A stretch of DNA of 64,000 bases from Saussurea involucrata. Taxonomy: Eukaryota; Streptophyta; Magnoliopsida; Asterales; Asteraceae. Under the pieces are notes generated by a model. The model was not told where the DNA came from. It was given only the letters and a program-made list of their open reading frames with translations, and made no database searches. Every line of letters begins with the position of its first letter. Within the stretch, counting starts at the first letter, position 1. Below are positions 9,157 through 20,309 of this stretch, piece after piece. The DNA lies in assembly GCA_033807775.1 (NCBI GenBank), contig CM066321.1, positions 249,600,422 through 249,664,421 on the forward strand, in the 5' to 3' direction. The position numbers were made by a program, and so were the translations under genes.

Positions 9157-9653
9157 AACAGGATTATTAAGTATTTTTGGGTAAAGGTGAAATATCTTGG
9201 GATACTTGAAAGAAAAGGAAAGATCACTCAACAGAGGCAAAACTATGCAAAGCTCCACCAGAGCTCTGTTAGTTTGTTCTGCCACGTCATCAGAAGTACA
9301 TCATCAGAGATGCGGGTCATTCTTTAAACGTCAACCACATGTCACCCACACATCTCTAACTGTGACGGTTTGCTAGCCTAAAAGTTGTCAGACCAAAATC
9401 CACGTGGCAACCTCTGATTGAGAAACCAACCGTTAGCTGTTCCCACGTTCCACTGTAGCGGCCGTTCCACTTTCTGAAACTCGAGTACCTACAGTACATA
9501 TGATCGTGATCCAGCCACACGTTCCTAATATAAATACCCATTTCTTTCAACCCATTTCATTCCTTAAGCTTACTGAGTATTCAAACCCTTGATCTTTTCC
9601 CTCCTTCGTTCAAAGCAATCCTTGAGTTCTTCAAGAATCCCTAACCTGCAAAA
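9157..9653 (+). promoter_or_regulatory. Internal promoter of the extra ORF in element C
   Basis: Directly upstream of the extra ORF lies a TATA box (TATAAATA, 9529-9536), ~118 bp before the ATG and followed by a pyrimidine-rich leader. Upstream are ACGT-core motifs (CCACGTGGC near 9401, CCCACGTTCC near 9441, CACACGTTCC near 9517) and a MYB-type AACCGTTA near 9428. This is the layout of a plant RNA polymerase II promoter and it is not in an LTR. Element H has an equivalent region at 38072-38400. Confidence 0.55.
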
Positions 9654-12600
9654 ATGGAAGAACCACAAAACTCCGCAAAATCTATTCGTATTGGTCTTGT
9701 TGACCAAATAGTCATTCTACCCTACGAGTTCATTGATAGCAACTATCGGTTTGATGCCAATCCAGCCAACTATCTGCCCATTTATCACATATTTGTTGAG
9801 TTTTTAAAAAACTCACCCATCTTTCTAGCCCTTACTTGTTACGGTGATAACCTTCTAGAACTCTACGTCAGACAATGGTGGACTACATGTCAGTTCATCC
9901 CAGAACAAAAGGGAATCATTGGAAATGTTGATTCAGGAAACCAGGGAAGAGCAGGTACTGTCAGGATTCGTGTCAAGACCCTGCGAAGAATCTTTTAAAT
10001 GCCAACCAAAAGACAGTTAGGAATAGAAGCCTACGAGAAACCCCCAAAAGTTCCCATTCTTCTGGAGTTTATCAAATTCCTAGGATACAACCATACCCTC
10101 AACAAGATTGGTGATTTTAGAAGAGGCCATTTACCCCCTATGTGGAATTTCATGTTTTCCACACTCAACAGAACCCTTACCTGCAAATCTGGTAGCCAAG
10201 ACCAAGCCAGCACAGAGATACTACAAATCATGTATGGTCTCTACTACAAGAGGAACTTCGACTACGCAAAGATACTCTACAAGGATGTCCTTTCGGCTGT
10301 CAACCTCAAGACCACAACCATTGCAAGAGGAAGAGTTGTAAGTGTCCATAAGTTCCTGAAGGCTATCAAATACCATAGGTTCATCAGTCTGGTCATCAGA
10401 GAAGCATTCCCAGTCCTACAACTGAACCAACAGGGCAATCCAACACCTGTGTGGGTAATGTCCAGGTTCTTGGGATCTACTTCTGGCGAGTTTCCCTTCA
10501 TTCGAAGATTTCCAGGTACAATGCTTTCTCTGATCCCTCAAGATCACATCTCTATCCAAAACTATAACAGTGCTGCTCAACCTCAAGAACCTGAGGTGAG
10601 ATCCCCAGCATACTTAGGTCATGAGCCTTCATTTGAATCAGAAAGTGAGGTTAGAATAGAGGAAGAAGAAGAGAGACCAGAGGTAAGAGTACCCGAAGTG
10701 GGGTCTTCCTCTGCACAAGAGATAGAGGAGGAAGTAGAGAACAGAGCATCCTCTATGGAGGCTGTTCAAGAGGGAGTTAGGGAAGCTACAGAGGAGGTAG
10801 CAGAGAGTTCGCCCTCCTCTGGTAATAGTGAGGAAGAAGAACAGAGAGAAGAGAATCCTAAGAGTTCTATACCCGTAAGAACCGAGAGAAACGTGAGCAT
10901 AGAAAAAGATGTTCGAGTGAACACACATGTGCGTTTCTCTAGCCCAACTCCCAGTGCAAGCACTCCATCTGTCCATGAGGATCTAGCTCACATGGATATT
11001 GAAACAGAGGTACACACCTCGAACCCCAACCAGCCTATACCACCAGAGGCAACTCTTCACGCCTCTGATACTCACGAAGCTGGGGAAGCTATTTTTGGTA
11101 GTGATGTTCATTCGCCCCAGAACATCAATAGGTCAACTACACACGATGATGCCTCTGTGGCTCATCTTACTAAGGAGGAACAACTTAGGTCCCTGGGTAA
11201 CTTTCGCTTTACCCGTAGAGATTGCCTAACTCAGAGGCAATATGATAGCCTAATATCACAAGGATTAACTTGTCTAGATCACAATGTTAACTCCCACGTC
11301 TACTTCAACCTCTCAGATTCTGAGGATTATAGAATTGAATAGACCAGAACACCTGTAGTTGTTTCCCCTCAAAAGGAACTTCAAGGATCGGATGGAAGTC
11401 CTCCAAGAGACAACATCAAAACCACTCTTATGGGAGGCGCCTCTGAACTCGAGGCAGAATTGGATACATGTGTTGGATCCAAGGTTACCCTCGTTGACAC
11501 TGTCACAAGAGCAGAGTTCGAAAGCTTCTGTGATAGTATCAACAACTCCTTGAATGAGTATAAACTTATCAATGACCAGAAGGAGGAGCTGGTCCGTAAG
11601 GAGAATGCCTCTCTTAAAGAAGAACTACAGTAGATCACTAATAAAATTGTTGAAGCTGAAAAACTCAGAGCAGAGGCTGAACGCGCCATAACAGAAGCGA
11701 TTACAAAGCTGACGACAGAGATAACAGATCTGAAAAGAGACAGAACATAGGAGACAACGAATACTTCGACAGATCTTGCTGATCTGAAGAGAATAATGGC
11801 AGAGAATCACAAGGAATCCATGAACAGAACCCTGCCTATACCTTCTGTCCTCTTATCAGAATCGAACGTCAGAACCTTGACAGAGATAATTGACAACTCT
11901 GTTAAGAAAGCCATCAAAGACGCAACAACAACATCATCTGCTACTCAACTCAACATCTCCAGCCCCAACCCCAACGATCTACAATTGACAGTCGGGCAGA
12001 TGGGCAACTTCAGCAAATCAGTTCTTAGCCGAATGATGAGGATTTCATCTAAATTTGTCATGAAAGCCCAGGCGACAGAGAAACACGTGCAGGCATCTCT
12101 TGACACTCACAAAGTAAACTTTGAGAGTCAAGTAGATGAAATCAGAATTGCGGCAACAGAGGTTGAAGACGCAATGAAAAAGACAGTCACAAACTTCACA
12201 GATGCTATTTTACAGACTGCTACACTTAAAAGACCTACAGAAGGAGCACCAGAAGGAGAGCCGTCACGCAAGAGGCCAAAGTTTGTTGCCCGGTCCTCAC
12301 CCATTGTTCAGAGACTCTCTGACGAGGATTCCTCTGATGATGAAGATGATTTTGAAGATGCTAAGGAAGCTCAATCAGATATCCAAATGGGTGAGTCCGA
12401 AGGTCAACAAAAGGGGGAGAAGGAAAATGTTAGAGCATTATTGTATTCAAGATTTACTGTAAAGTCAATGTACTGTATGAGTCTATACAGTATTGTGAAT
12501 GCCTTTATACCTTGTATGTCATGGGTATAAATAGGCTTGTCTAGTTCATTTGTTAGTAAGCTTTTTTAATCTTTTAGAAACCTTTTGTAATCCTTTGAGC

Positions 12601-13930
12601 TCAATACATGGATGACATATTTGCTCTCTAGATTCTCTCTCACTACATTCATATCTTATTGCTAGAGATCTGGGATTTATCAGAAAAAGAGAAAGAGAAA
12701 GAGGCTGAGAAGGAGAAGGAAAAAGAGAAAGAGAAAGAGGATGAGAAAGAGAAGGAAAATGGAAAAGGGAAAGGCAAAACGACAGAGGCGACAGAGGCAA
12801 AGGCAGAAAGAGGAGATAAGGGGACAACAGAAGAAGACATGCCAGAAATGACTATGGTGGTATTCGACTACATGTTCAAAGACAGAACCATCAAAACACC
12901 AGAAGAGTCAACTCAACAACCACCAGAGATCATCATACTCGACACCCCTCATACATCTCCAAGAACTGAACCAGAGAGATCAATCCCAATCTCTGTTGAA
13001 GAACAACCAAGCCAAGCCCAAACTCAAGTCAAATCCCAAGTTCTACAAGAGCCCGGACGACATGTAGATATCCTCATGGCTGAAACACATGAAGACCAGA
13101 ACCCAATTCAGCCAGAACAGAACCCAGAAACATCAACCCAACACATCGAGAAACCATCCTTAGAAGAATTATTTGGTTATCTCTATGCTGACAGGGACAT
13201 CATTCCTGTAAATGCCAAACCCATCAACCCGTTTCTCAATCCCATCAGAATAAACACCATTTCTGAATCAAGGCTGAAGTTCATTCAAACAAAGTCAAAT
13301 CTGAACAGAGCCATAAACATAAACTTCGGTATCCGCAGAATCTTGGACATCAAGCACAAGAAATTCCAACATGACAGAGTCGTATTCCATGAGTACACTG
13401 TTGAATCAACAGAAGGCAGGAATGAATTCTTCAACGACAACGATCTTGTGCTTCTGAATCCATATGATCTGATCATGCTTCACGCCTATTGCTTGAACTT
13501 CTCTGAAAGATACACACCAACAAGAACTGCGCTACCAGAGGTTCGATTCGCCATGCAAGAGCACGTTAATCTCAGAACTTAGATTGATTTTCAGCTAGGC
13601 ATAGAGTTCGAAGTTGAGAAACTAGTGGTTGCACCACCAAACGAAAACCTTGAGGGTTATGGCCACTACAGGACTGGAACAGTAGTTGAAAATCCTCCAG
13701 TCTTCATCTGCCGACAGAAGAAGATCAAGAAGGCCATCAGAATATCTGAAGCCCACAAGTACTCGAGTGAGTCGCTGGTGTATCTCAAGAACATAATTCA
13801 GAATCTCCCAAGAGAGAAGTGTCCAGAAGAGCAACTAAGGCTCTGCATCGAACAGATAGATCTTATGCTGGACTTCCGTGAACTGATCAGAAGATTCGAC
13901 AGAATCCTAAGGGGAGATAATTATGCCTAA
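9654..13930 (+). pseudogene. Extra ('third') ORF of element C, stop-riddled and split by a solo LTR
   Basis: A single frame runs from ATG 9654 to TAA 13928-13930, interrupted by stops at 9996, 11340, 11631, 11748 and 13580 and by the solo LTR 12428-12682; frame is kept across the LTR once it and one target copy are discounted. The N-terminal ~350 codons are globular (FRRGHLPPMWNFMF near 10116-10157), shared with H (FRRGRLPPLWNTLF) and J. The middle is acidic/Ser-rich, then coiled coil (11430-12200), an NLS-like SRKRPKF near 12268, and a Lys/Glu-only tract (12683-12760). The C-terminal domain (13583-13930) is also shared with G and H. The position after pol matches the 'env-like' ORF of Sireviruses, but I see no signal peptide or membrane segment. 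Function unknown. Confidence 0.75.
12428..12682 (+). repeat. Solo copia LTR (element L), 255 bp, target site GAAAA
   Basis: It begins TGTTAGAGC and ends ...TTTATCA, flanked by the perfect 5-bp duplication GAAAA (12423-12427 and 12683-12687). There is no internal region, so it arose by LTR-LTR recombination. A TATA box (GGTATAAATAGG) lies near 12526-12537. It retains the right arm (TTCAAGATTT, ~12446) of the polypurine-tract inverted repeat seen in related LTRs; the left arm was lost with the internal region. Confidence 0.9.
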
Positions 13931-14068
13931 ATGTAACTATTCTTTTACTTCGCATTGTAATATCCTAAAAGAATAATGCAAGGTTTCAACAAAGGTAAAA
14001 TGTTCTATGTTCTATTGGTTACATCTCTGTATTTCCAAATTTTTATTTTCAATACTTAGGGGGAGATT
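13931..14068 (+). other. Short 3' untranslated region and polypurine tract of element C
   Basis: This stretch between the extra ORF and the LTR ends in the tract TTAGGGGGAGAT (14057-14068), which primes plus-strand DNA synthesis. Confidence 0.8.
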
Positions 14069-14108
14069 GTTAGCCCCAAGTATCTGTCATGTAAAAGTAT
14101 TGAAAATA
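14044..14108 (+). promoter_or_regulatory. Inverted repeat bracketing polypurine tract and LTR start (element C)
   Basis: TATTTTCAATACTT at 14044-14057 pairs over all 14 bases with AAGTATTGAAAATA at 14095-14108. The 37-nt loop contains the polypurine tract and the LTR start. Confidence 0.85.
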
Positions 14109-14793
14109 GTATCAAGTCAGAAGACCATCAGAGATCAGACAGAAGACTTGGAAGAAGTTCAACAAGAAGACCAACAGAGCTCGACAGAGCTCTGGCGGAT
14201 CCAACAGAGCTCAACAGAGCTCTGGCAGAAGACTTCCAACAGAAGAACCATTTATCAACAGATGACCAACAGAGCTCTTGCAAAAGAACTCTGGTGACTA
14301 AAGACCTCTATTATGCCTAAGTCTCGTAAGAAATCCTAAGTGTTAGACACGTGTCCATACTTTCCACGTATGCCCTAAAGATTGGAGACACACTTTCCAC
14401 GTGTCATTCCAGGGTACGATAGTACACTGTCTACACTTTATCAGGGCTATAAATAGTGAGGTAGTGGAACAAACGATTGTAAGCTTTTGGAAGAATAGTT
14501 TTCCACAATTGTTTAAACACACACTGCAGTAATCCCGAGCACTACCTCCGTACGATATTGTTCCCTGTGAGATTTCCGAACACACACTTGAACGTGTTCT
14601 TAGTGTGATTCATTATCAATATACGAGCAGCGTTTTATACTTGATCTTGTTATCATTATTCCTATTCTATATTTGATACTCACAGTTATTATATCGTTTA
14701 CACAATCACTCACTTTAATGGCTTTAATTAATATGCTTCCGCTGTCAATTTTCTTACCATTATTGTGATACAACGTGAATCTGGGAACCTACA
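14069..14793 (+). repeat. 3' LTR of element C, ~725 bp
   Basis: It starts TGTTAGCCCC after the polypurine tract. A TATA box (TATAAATA) lies at 14448-14455, and upstream of it are repeated CAGAGCTCTGG words (14170-14285). The likely end is GGGAACCTACA at 14793, resembling the GGGAACCAACA end of related LTRs. No primer site follows, so it is a 3' LTR. The right target copy would be CCATA (14794-14798); the left one is lost. Confidence 0.7.
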
Positions 14794-17700
14794 CCATACC
14801 TCCCCACCGACGGATTCGAACTCCCCAGTCACTCCACATCCACATGTTCTTAAATTTTCTCTTCAAACTAGCCCAAAGTTTAATCACCACCGAAATCAAC
14901 CAAAACCTCTGAAATTCCAAATATTCCCGCTACTGGACTAGCATTTAATCCTAACGGATTCCATTAATTCCAACACTAACAGTCATCACTGACCCATCAA
15001 TTTCACAACTCCAAAGATACATCCAAATATCAATTATTCATCCGACAGATTCTCTTTCCACACAAGGAAAGTCATTTCACTAAGTCCACTTATCACAATT
15101 GAAGCTCTTAAGATCACTACAACCATTACCATCATTCCTTTAAAATCGGACTAAAGTCCTCCGATTACACTAACGGTGCTTGGCCTCAAGCCCAAAAGTT
15201 GACACCTAGTTATACCATCAAACTTTGAATCACAGCAGACTCTACACCCGAGTTTCACTCGTCGAGCATTCTTACAAAACCAAGGTTATCAATATGGTGT
15301 ATACCGGGTCATACACGTCCCTCATGCGAAAACTGACCAAGACCCAAAGAAAAATTGCCAATGAGATGGTTACGACCAACCTCAAAATAAGATACCAGGA
15401 ATTTAACCCTTCAGTTATAAAATATTTCGATCCAATATACAACGCTACTTGGCCTACGGTACCAACACGCATTAAAATACTCAGCTTTCCACTGACGAAG
15501 TTCTACTCACACTTACTTTTAACCAGGGTTACTTGACCTTTCCAGGGTCCTAATGAGTTCAAGGCTTTCAAGTGTACTATTTAACAAATATGCCAATCGA
15601 AAAAAATTATAGAAATTTTCAACACAAAGATTTTCATATCAAGTTAACCGCACGCATAAAAACTACTACTATCAATTTGGTAGTTGCGTAAAAATGGACA
15701 CACTCGTCCCACATATGAAAATCATCTTGAAAACCATTTTACCAAAATTCAAGTTATCAACAAGGCGTAAAAGTATGCTCGACAATCTTATGAAATGGAC
15801 CACTACGGTCTTAGCATAGATTTATTTAGGTCATGCACGTAAAGAAATTCTCATACTTTAAATAGTGTGCAACAAAAAAAGATTTGTACGTATTTCAAAA
15901 GGAGTTTAAACGTCCTCCGACTCCCTAAAATCCATTTTCAACCATAAAATGACATGGAATCAAATTCACCAACAAGGTCCGCACACATACCAGCTTATTT
16001 CACAAAAACGGTGAAACGATCCATAAATATGCTTTGGTTAAAACACAAAATGATTTGCGTTAGTTCCAAGTCTAAAACAAAATCACTACGTGTTCATCAT
16101 TCGAAAATATTGACTAAAACGTCGAGAAGAAATCTCAAATTGGAGTATGTACGCAAACTTCTAACACTCTCTTAGTAGTTTTCTTGAAATGAAATTACAT
16201 GCATCAAATCGTTCATAACAAAATTTCAAAAGACGAAATTCTTTAAATCAGTAGTCAAAATTTCTCATCTAGTCATATAATGACATAAGAGTGAAACACT
16301 TCTAACAATACTCACACATTAATGTGTTTCCCCAAAACTTAAGAGAAAATAAGTGTTTGTAATTGGTTGTCACCAAAAAGGGTTTAAATCGACTTCTAAT
16401 GTCGAATCATACAACGGTGTGTATTAATGTTCCAAAAAATTAAGCAATCCCACACACTCTAGGTTAGGACAAATTATTTTTCAAAATTCCCATCACGGAG
16501 CATTTACACCAAAATTTCACACTCGCAATATAAAACGTTGAAATGACAATGTTTCAAATTTACTCGTTAGAATACTCAAAATACCCATTTTTTCCAAACC
16601 AAAAAGATTTACAATTTTCCAAAATGCTCATCAAATCAAAGTTGACCGAAGTTCAACGACTCACACATTCGTGTTTTCAAAATGTTTCGTATCGTAAACT
16701 GTGCATAAACCCCACGATCTTAAAACGTATCTTTGACCATATGACCCTCACTCATGCAATGCATTAATAAAACGTTCTCATTCACGATACATTTATCGAA
16801 GCTTTCGAGGGTTAGTGACTACCAAATTGTGCACACCCTTAGATCAATACCATGCGTTTGCAAGAAAGGACAATAAATAATCAACTAGTCAGAAGCACAT
16901 AAAGCAAATTGTTAAGAAATACAATCAGTGTGTTCTTTCATACACTACTCACGCCACGTATATATCAATCCGTACAATTGAATAAATCGCAACAAATTGT
17001 GCTAACACAAATCTTTGAAAAAGAAATCACGTGACACCAAAGTTCCAAAGCATTCCATTTGGCCGCCTTACGGCTTAAATAGCACTTCTCAGCAAAACCC
17101 GAATGAGTCAAAATGCCCCAAAATAATCCAAAATTAACACATGCAATAACTAAAGTATGCACCTTACAAAATTGCACCCACACGACATAAAACGTCGTAA
17201 AACAAAACTCTGTAAAACTCCATGGGCTCAATTGACTCAACTCAACCAAATGGTGCCAAACCATTCGCTTCCAACAACCAAATTGCATAACGCAAACCAT
17301 GACTAAAACGTCAAAACCTCCAAAATTCCCCTTTTGTTGTAACACAATCTAAACAACACTTTTCGACAAAACTTTCATTAAATAAATTCCCCAAATAAAA
17401 CTTGACATAGACATAATGGAAGATAACTTTTCGTCCAAACCTTAACATATGTGGAGGAGATCCAATGTTAAAGCCATAAGCCGTAGTTACTTGTCCAACA
17501 TCTTAAACAACATCAATAATATGGATAACACTATGCTCAAAAGTAACGTTGGGCAATCAATGAATAAAACAAGTTCCGACGGAGTTTGCAACTCTCGCAA
17601 ATAAACAATTTTCATGCATGTTCAAAACCACGATTTAAAATCTTGTGTGTGTGTTAACCATTTTCTGAGATTTTGTAACTCAATCCGCAGGAGGATTCAA

Positions 17701-18308
17701 AACACAAGAAATAACTGATACAATTTATTTCAAAATAAATTATGTGCATGAGTTTAGTCGGCACTCAACGTCTCAACCTATACTCCTCTAAATCTCTCCG
17801 GTCACACTACCGTCATCCGGATGCTCACACATCTTAAGGCAAGGTTGATAATTTCATTGATTAAGCTTACAGTTTTTCCTCGAATCAAAATTGGTTCAAT
17901 AAGTCTATGGTTCTAAGCCAACCATCAACCTTGACCCGAAACGGTCCACTTAAAGCCAACATCATGCTTACTGTCACCCTAAGTGACTAACACTAAAATC
18001 GTCAATCTTTTCCAACGACTATTCGCTTAAAAACTTCTTCACTACCCCAACAGTCATCACATTAAAGTAGTTCAAGTATGCACATGTAACTAGTAGATTC
18101 ACCATAACACTGGCCAGGTGCAATTATGAACGTACCGTACATGATTATCCTTGCTACTCTTGATACGATTCTCGTTTCTAACGACTCCATTAACCTCAAA
18201 ACATCCTATCTTAATGTGCTTAATGGTGAAATTCACTCTCATTTACTTAAAAGAACGCTAGTTTGAGTCTAGGTATCCAAAATCAACACCTAATTCACTC
18301 AAACTTAT
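14794..18308 (-). other. Gene-less interior of a Gypsy-like element (element D)
   Basis: This 3.5 kb lies inside the primer site of a minus-strand LTR element (18309-18320), so it should hold its gag and pol, but neither strand shows a recognisable domain. The minus strand is purine-rich. Short ORFs here lack any family signature. It is either a non-autonomous element or one too decayed to read. Confidence 0.5.
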
Positions 18309-18320
18309 GCTCTAATACCA
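18309..18320 (-). other. Primer binding site of element D
   Basis: On the minus strand it reads TGGTATTAGAGC, one base off the usual methionine-tRNA site, three bases inside the LTR end. Confidence 0.7.
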
Positions 18321-18323
18321 ACT

Positions 18324-20309
18324 TGTAACACCCTCAAAATTGGAACGAGCAACTAACTTTAATTTCAACAAAATAACCAAAAGAGAATAAAATCATTTCT
18401 ACGGATCATCCCTGAAAATACCTCGGAATTTAAACATCATAATCACCACAATAAATAACTTAAAACGGCGTTACTTAACACAACACAAGTTGCTAATCCC
18501 AAATAAACGCGGAAGACTTCACTAATCAATATCACCTCTCGTGCACTCTACTAGCACTCGCCACTTCACAGTGTAACTAAAGCTACTCCCAACCTGAGCC
18601 TGTTGCACATGCCGACAAATAAAAAGGGTTAGGCTAACGCCTAGTGAGTTCAAGAGTTTTATCATGACTATATAAATTCATAAATCGAGAGGGATGTAGT
18701 TTTAGTCATGATTTCAAAAGAATTTACTTTAAATGCAAATCGCCCATTTTCTAACTCACACAAATCCCGTGCTAAAAGCTTTAATATAAAATGATTTCCA
18801 AAAAGGACTCATTCCCAAAACCGACGTGAAAGGTGAGATAGCATTTGATTCTCAAAACGATTGAATTCATAAATAAATCTCCCATATTCCAAACATCCCC
18901 AAACATGGATGAAACATAACCCATAACTGATATAATGTGGGAAAAACAAATTCATATAATATGATATGTCACCGAAACATGGATAAACACAAATACCCAA
19001 AACAACACCTTTCGGTGACGGGGTAGGCCCGTATACATTGCACGTGACGGAACACACAAGTGGGTGACCTACTATGCAATAAAACACACACGTAGATTAC
19101 TCTCGTAAACTGAGCTCAATCATTCCAGATCTATTGCCCGCGAGACTAGGGAGCCCCCAACTTCAACCACTCCAGGCCTATACATTGGCTCACTCCAAAT
19201 CCATAACAGCACATTTGGGATTACACCTTACTGCCCATGAGACGACGCCCGACCATATAGGTCCACGCCTTACTTATCATGGAACCTGATGCCTATCCCG
19301 TGCCAAGCACATATGGAATTACACCTTACTACCCATGAGACGACGCCCGACCATATCGGTCCACGCCTTACTTATCATGGATCTCGGTGCCTATTTCGTG
19401 CTACAAAAGAGAAACTAACGTCTCGTAAACTGAGCTCAATCAATCCCGATCTCTTGCCCGCGAGACTTGGGGAAACTCAAATGCCTATGGATCCATAGCT
19501 AACAAGGTCTAAAACATTACACGACCCCAAAAGAATAAATCAGTGCATTCAAAACATGCAATTCCCCAATAACGTAAACCATGATCAAAACTCAACCTTG
19601 AGCTATCAAAACTGGACAAATGTCCTCAAGACTTCACAAAATCCAATACCGAGCCACAAGCTCAACTGACCCAAAAGATAGTTCATAAAAAGTCATAAAA
19701 TGACAATAAACGTAGCAACACACCTTTACCAATAAATACTTTGAATCCATGAAAACCCAAAATAAAACCTTGGGTTGGGAAACCCACTTTTTCTAAAGGA
19801 CTCACACCATTACATTTTCAAATCATCCCATGATGTACTAAATGCATATTTCCTAGATATACACAAAATGCATTTTCACAACAAGTAGACTCCATTTATA
19901 ACATAAATCCAATTCCCCATTTTCATGTATGATTTATCTATCACATTTTCCCAAAATTCCAAATGTAAGTGTTTTACCATATTTAGAACCATAAATACTT
20001 CAAAGGGTTAAAAGCCACCAAATAATTCAACCATTGATAATTTTCATGTAAAACACATAAGTATTCGGAAAAATAACATTTTGGCATGTACAAAGTTTCA
20101 TAAAGCAACTTGAACTCACCTTGCTAGATTTAGGATAAATCTAGATTTTCTCCAAACGTAAGCTCCTTTGATGCAACCTGAATCCTTAGGCCAAATCTTC
20201 CAAAAACCTAGATCCACAAGTTTCCAACCATAAGTATTCATCCCCAAACACTTAGAATCATTCCCCAAACATTTTGCATCCAAAATTTAAAAAACATCAA
20301 AACCCTAAT
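18324..20309 (-). repeat. Partial Gypsy-type LTR (element D)
   Basis: Its inner edge is TGTAACACCC (18324), reading ...GGGTGTTACA on the minus strand, typical of plant chromoviral/Tekay-like LTR ends and adjacent to a primer site. The outer edge is not identifiable; the LTR runs up to the LTR of element E at 20310, which probably interrupted or truncated it. Confidence 0.6.
19102..19480. repeat. Duplicated block inside the Gypsy LTR (98-bp direct repeat in a larger duplication)
   Basis: TTACACCTTACTRCCCATGA starts at 19221 and again at 19319 (period 98), each followed by the same ~60 bp. The flanking words CTCGTAAACTGAGCTCAATC occur at 19102 and 19422, showing a larger imperfect duplication. 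Confidence 0.85.

Larger units (their letters stand above)
9157..14793 (+). mobile_element. Element C: 3' half of a Sirevirus-type copia (extra ORF plus 3' LTR)
   Basis: It contains an internal promoter, the extra ORF, a polypurine tract and a 725-bp LTR unlike the 385-bp LTR of element B. The 5' half is missing; at its left edge it is fused to the broken integrase of B. CAGAGCTCTG/CAGAGG words run through the whole element. The right LTR end is followed by non-copia DNA. Confidence 0.75.

Noticed and set aside
12546..12840. Minus-strand Ser/Phe/Leu-rich ORFs
   Set aside because: Antisense reading of the Lys/Glu repeat tract of the extra ORF.
15225..15536. Plus-strand ORF of 103 codons
   Set aside because: No recognisable family, no promoter or conserved neighbour; likely chance.
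16965..17345. Minus-strand ORF of 126 codons rich in Cys, Trp and Phe
   Set aside because: No domain or motif; it lies in a decayed Gypsy interior and its composition is what random reading of purine-rich DNA gives.
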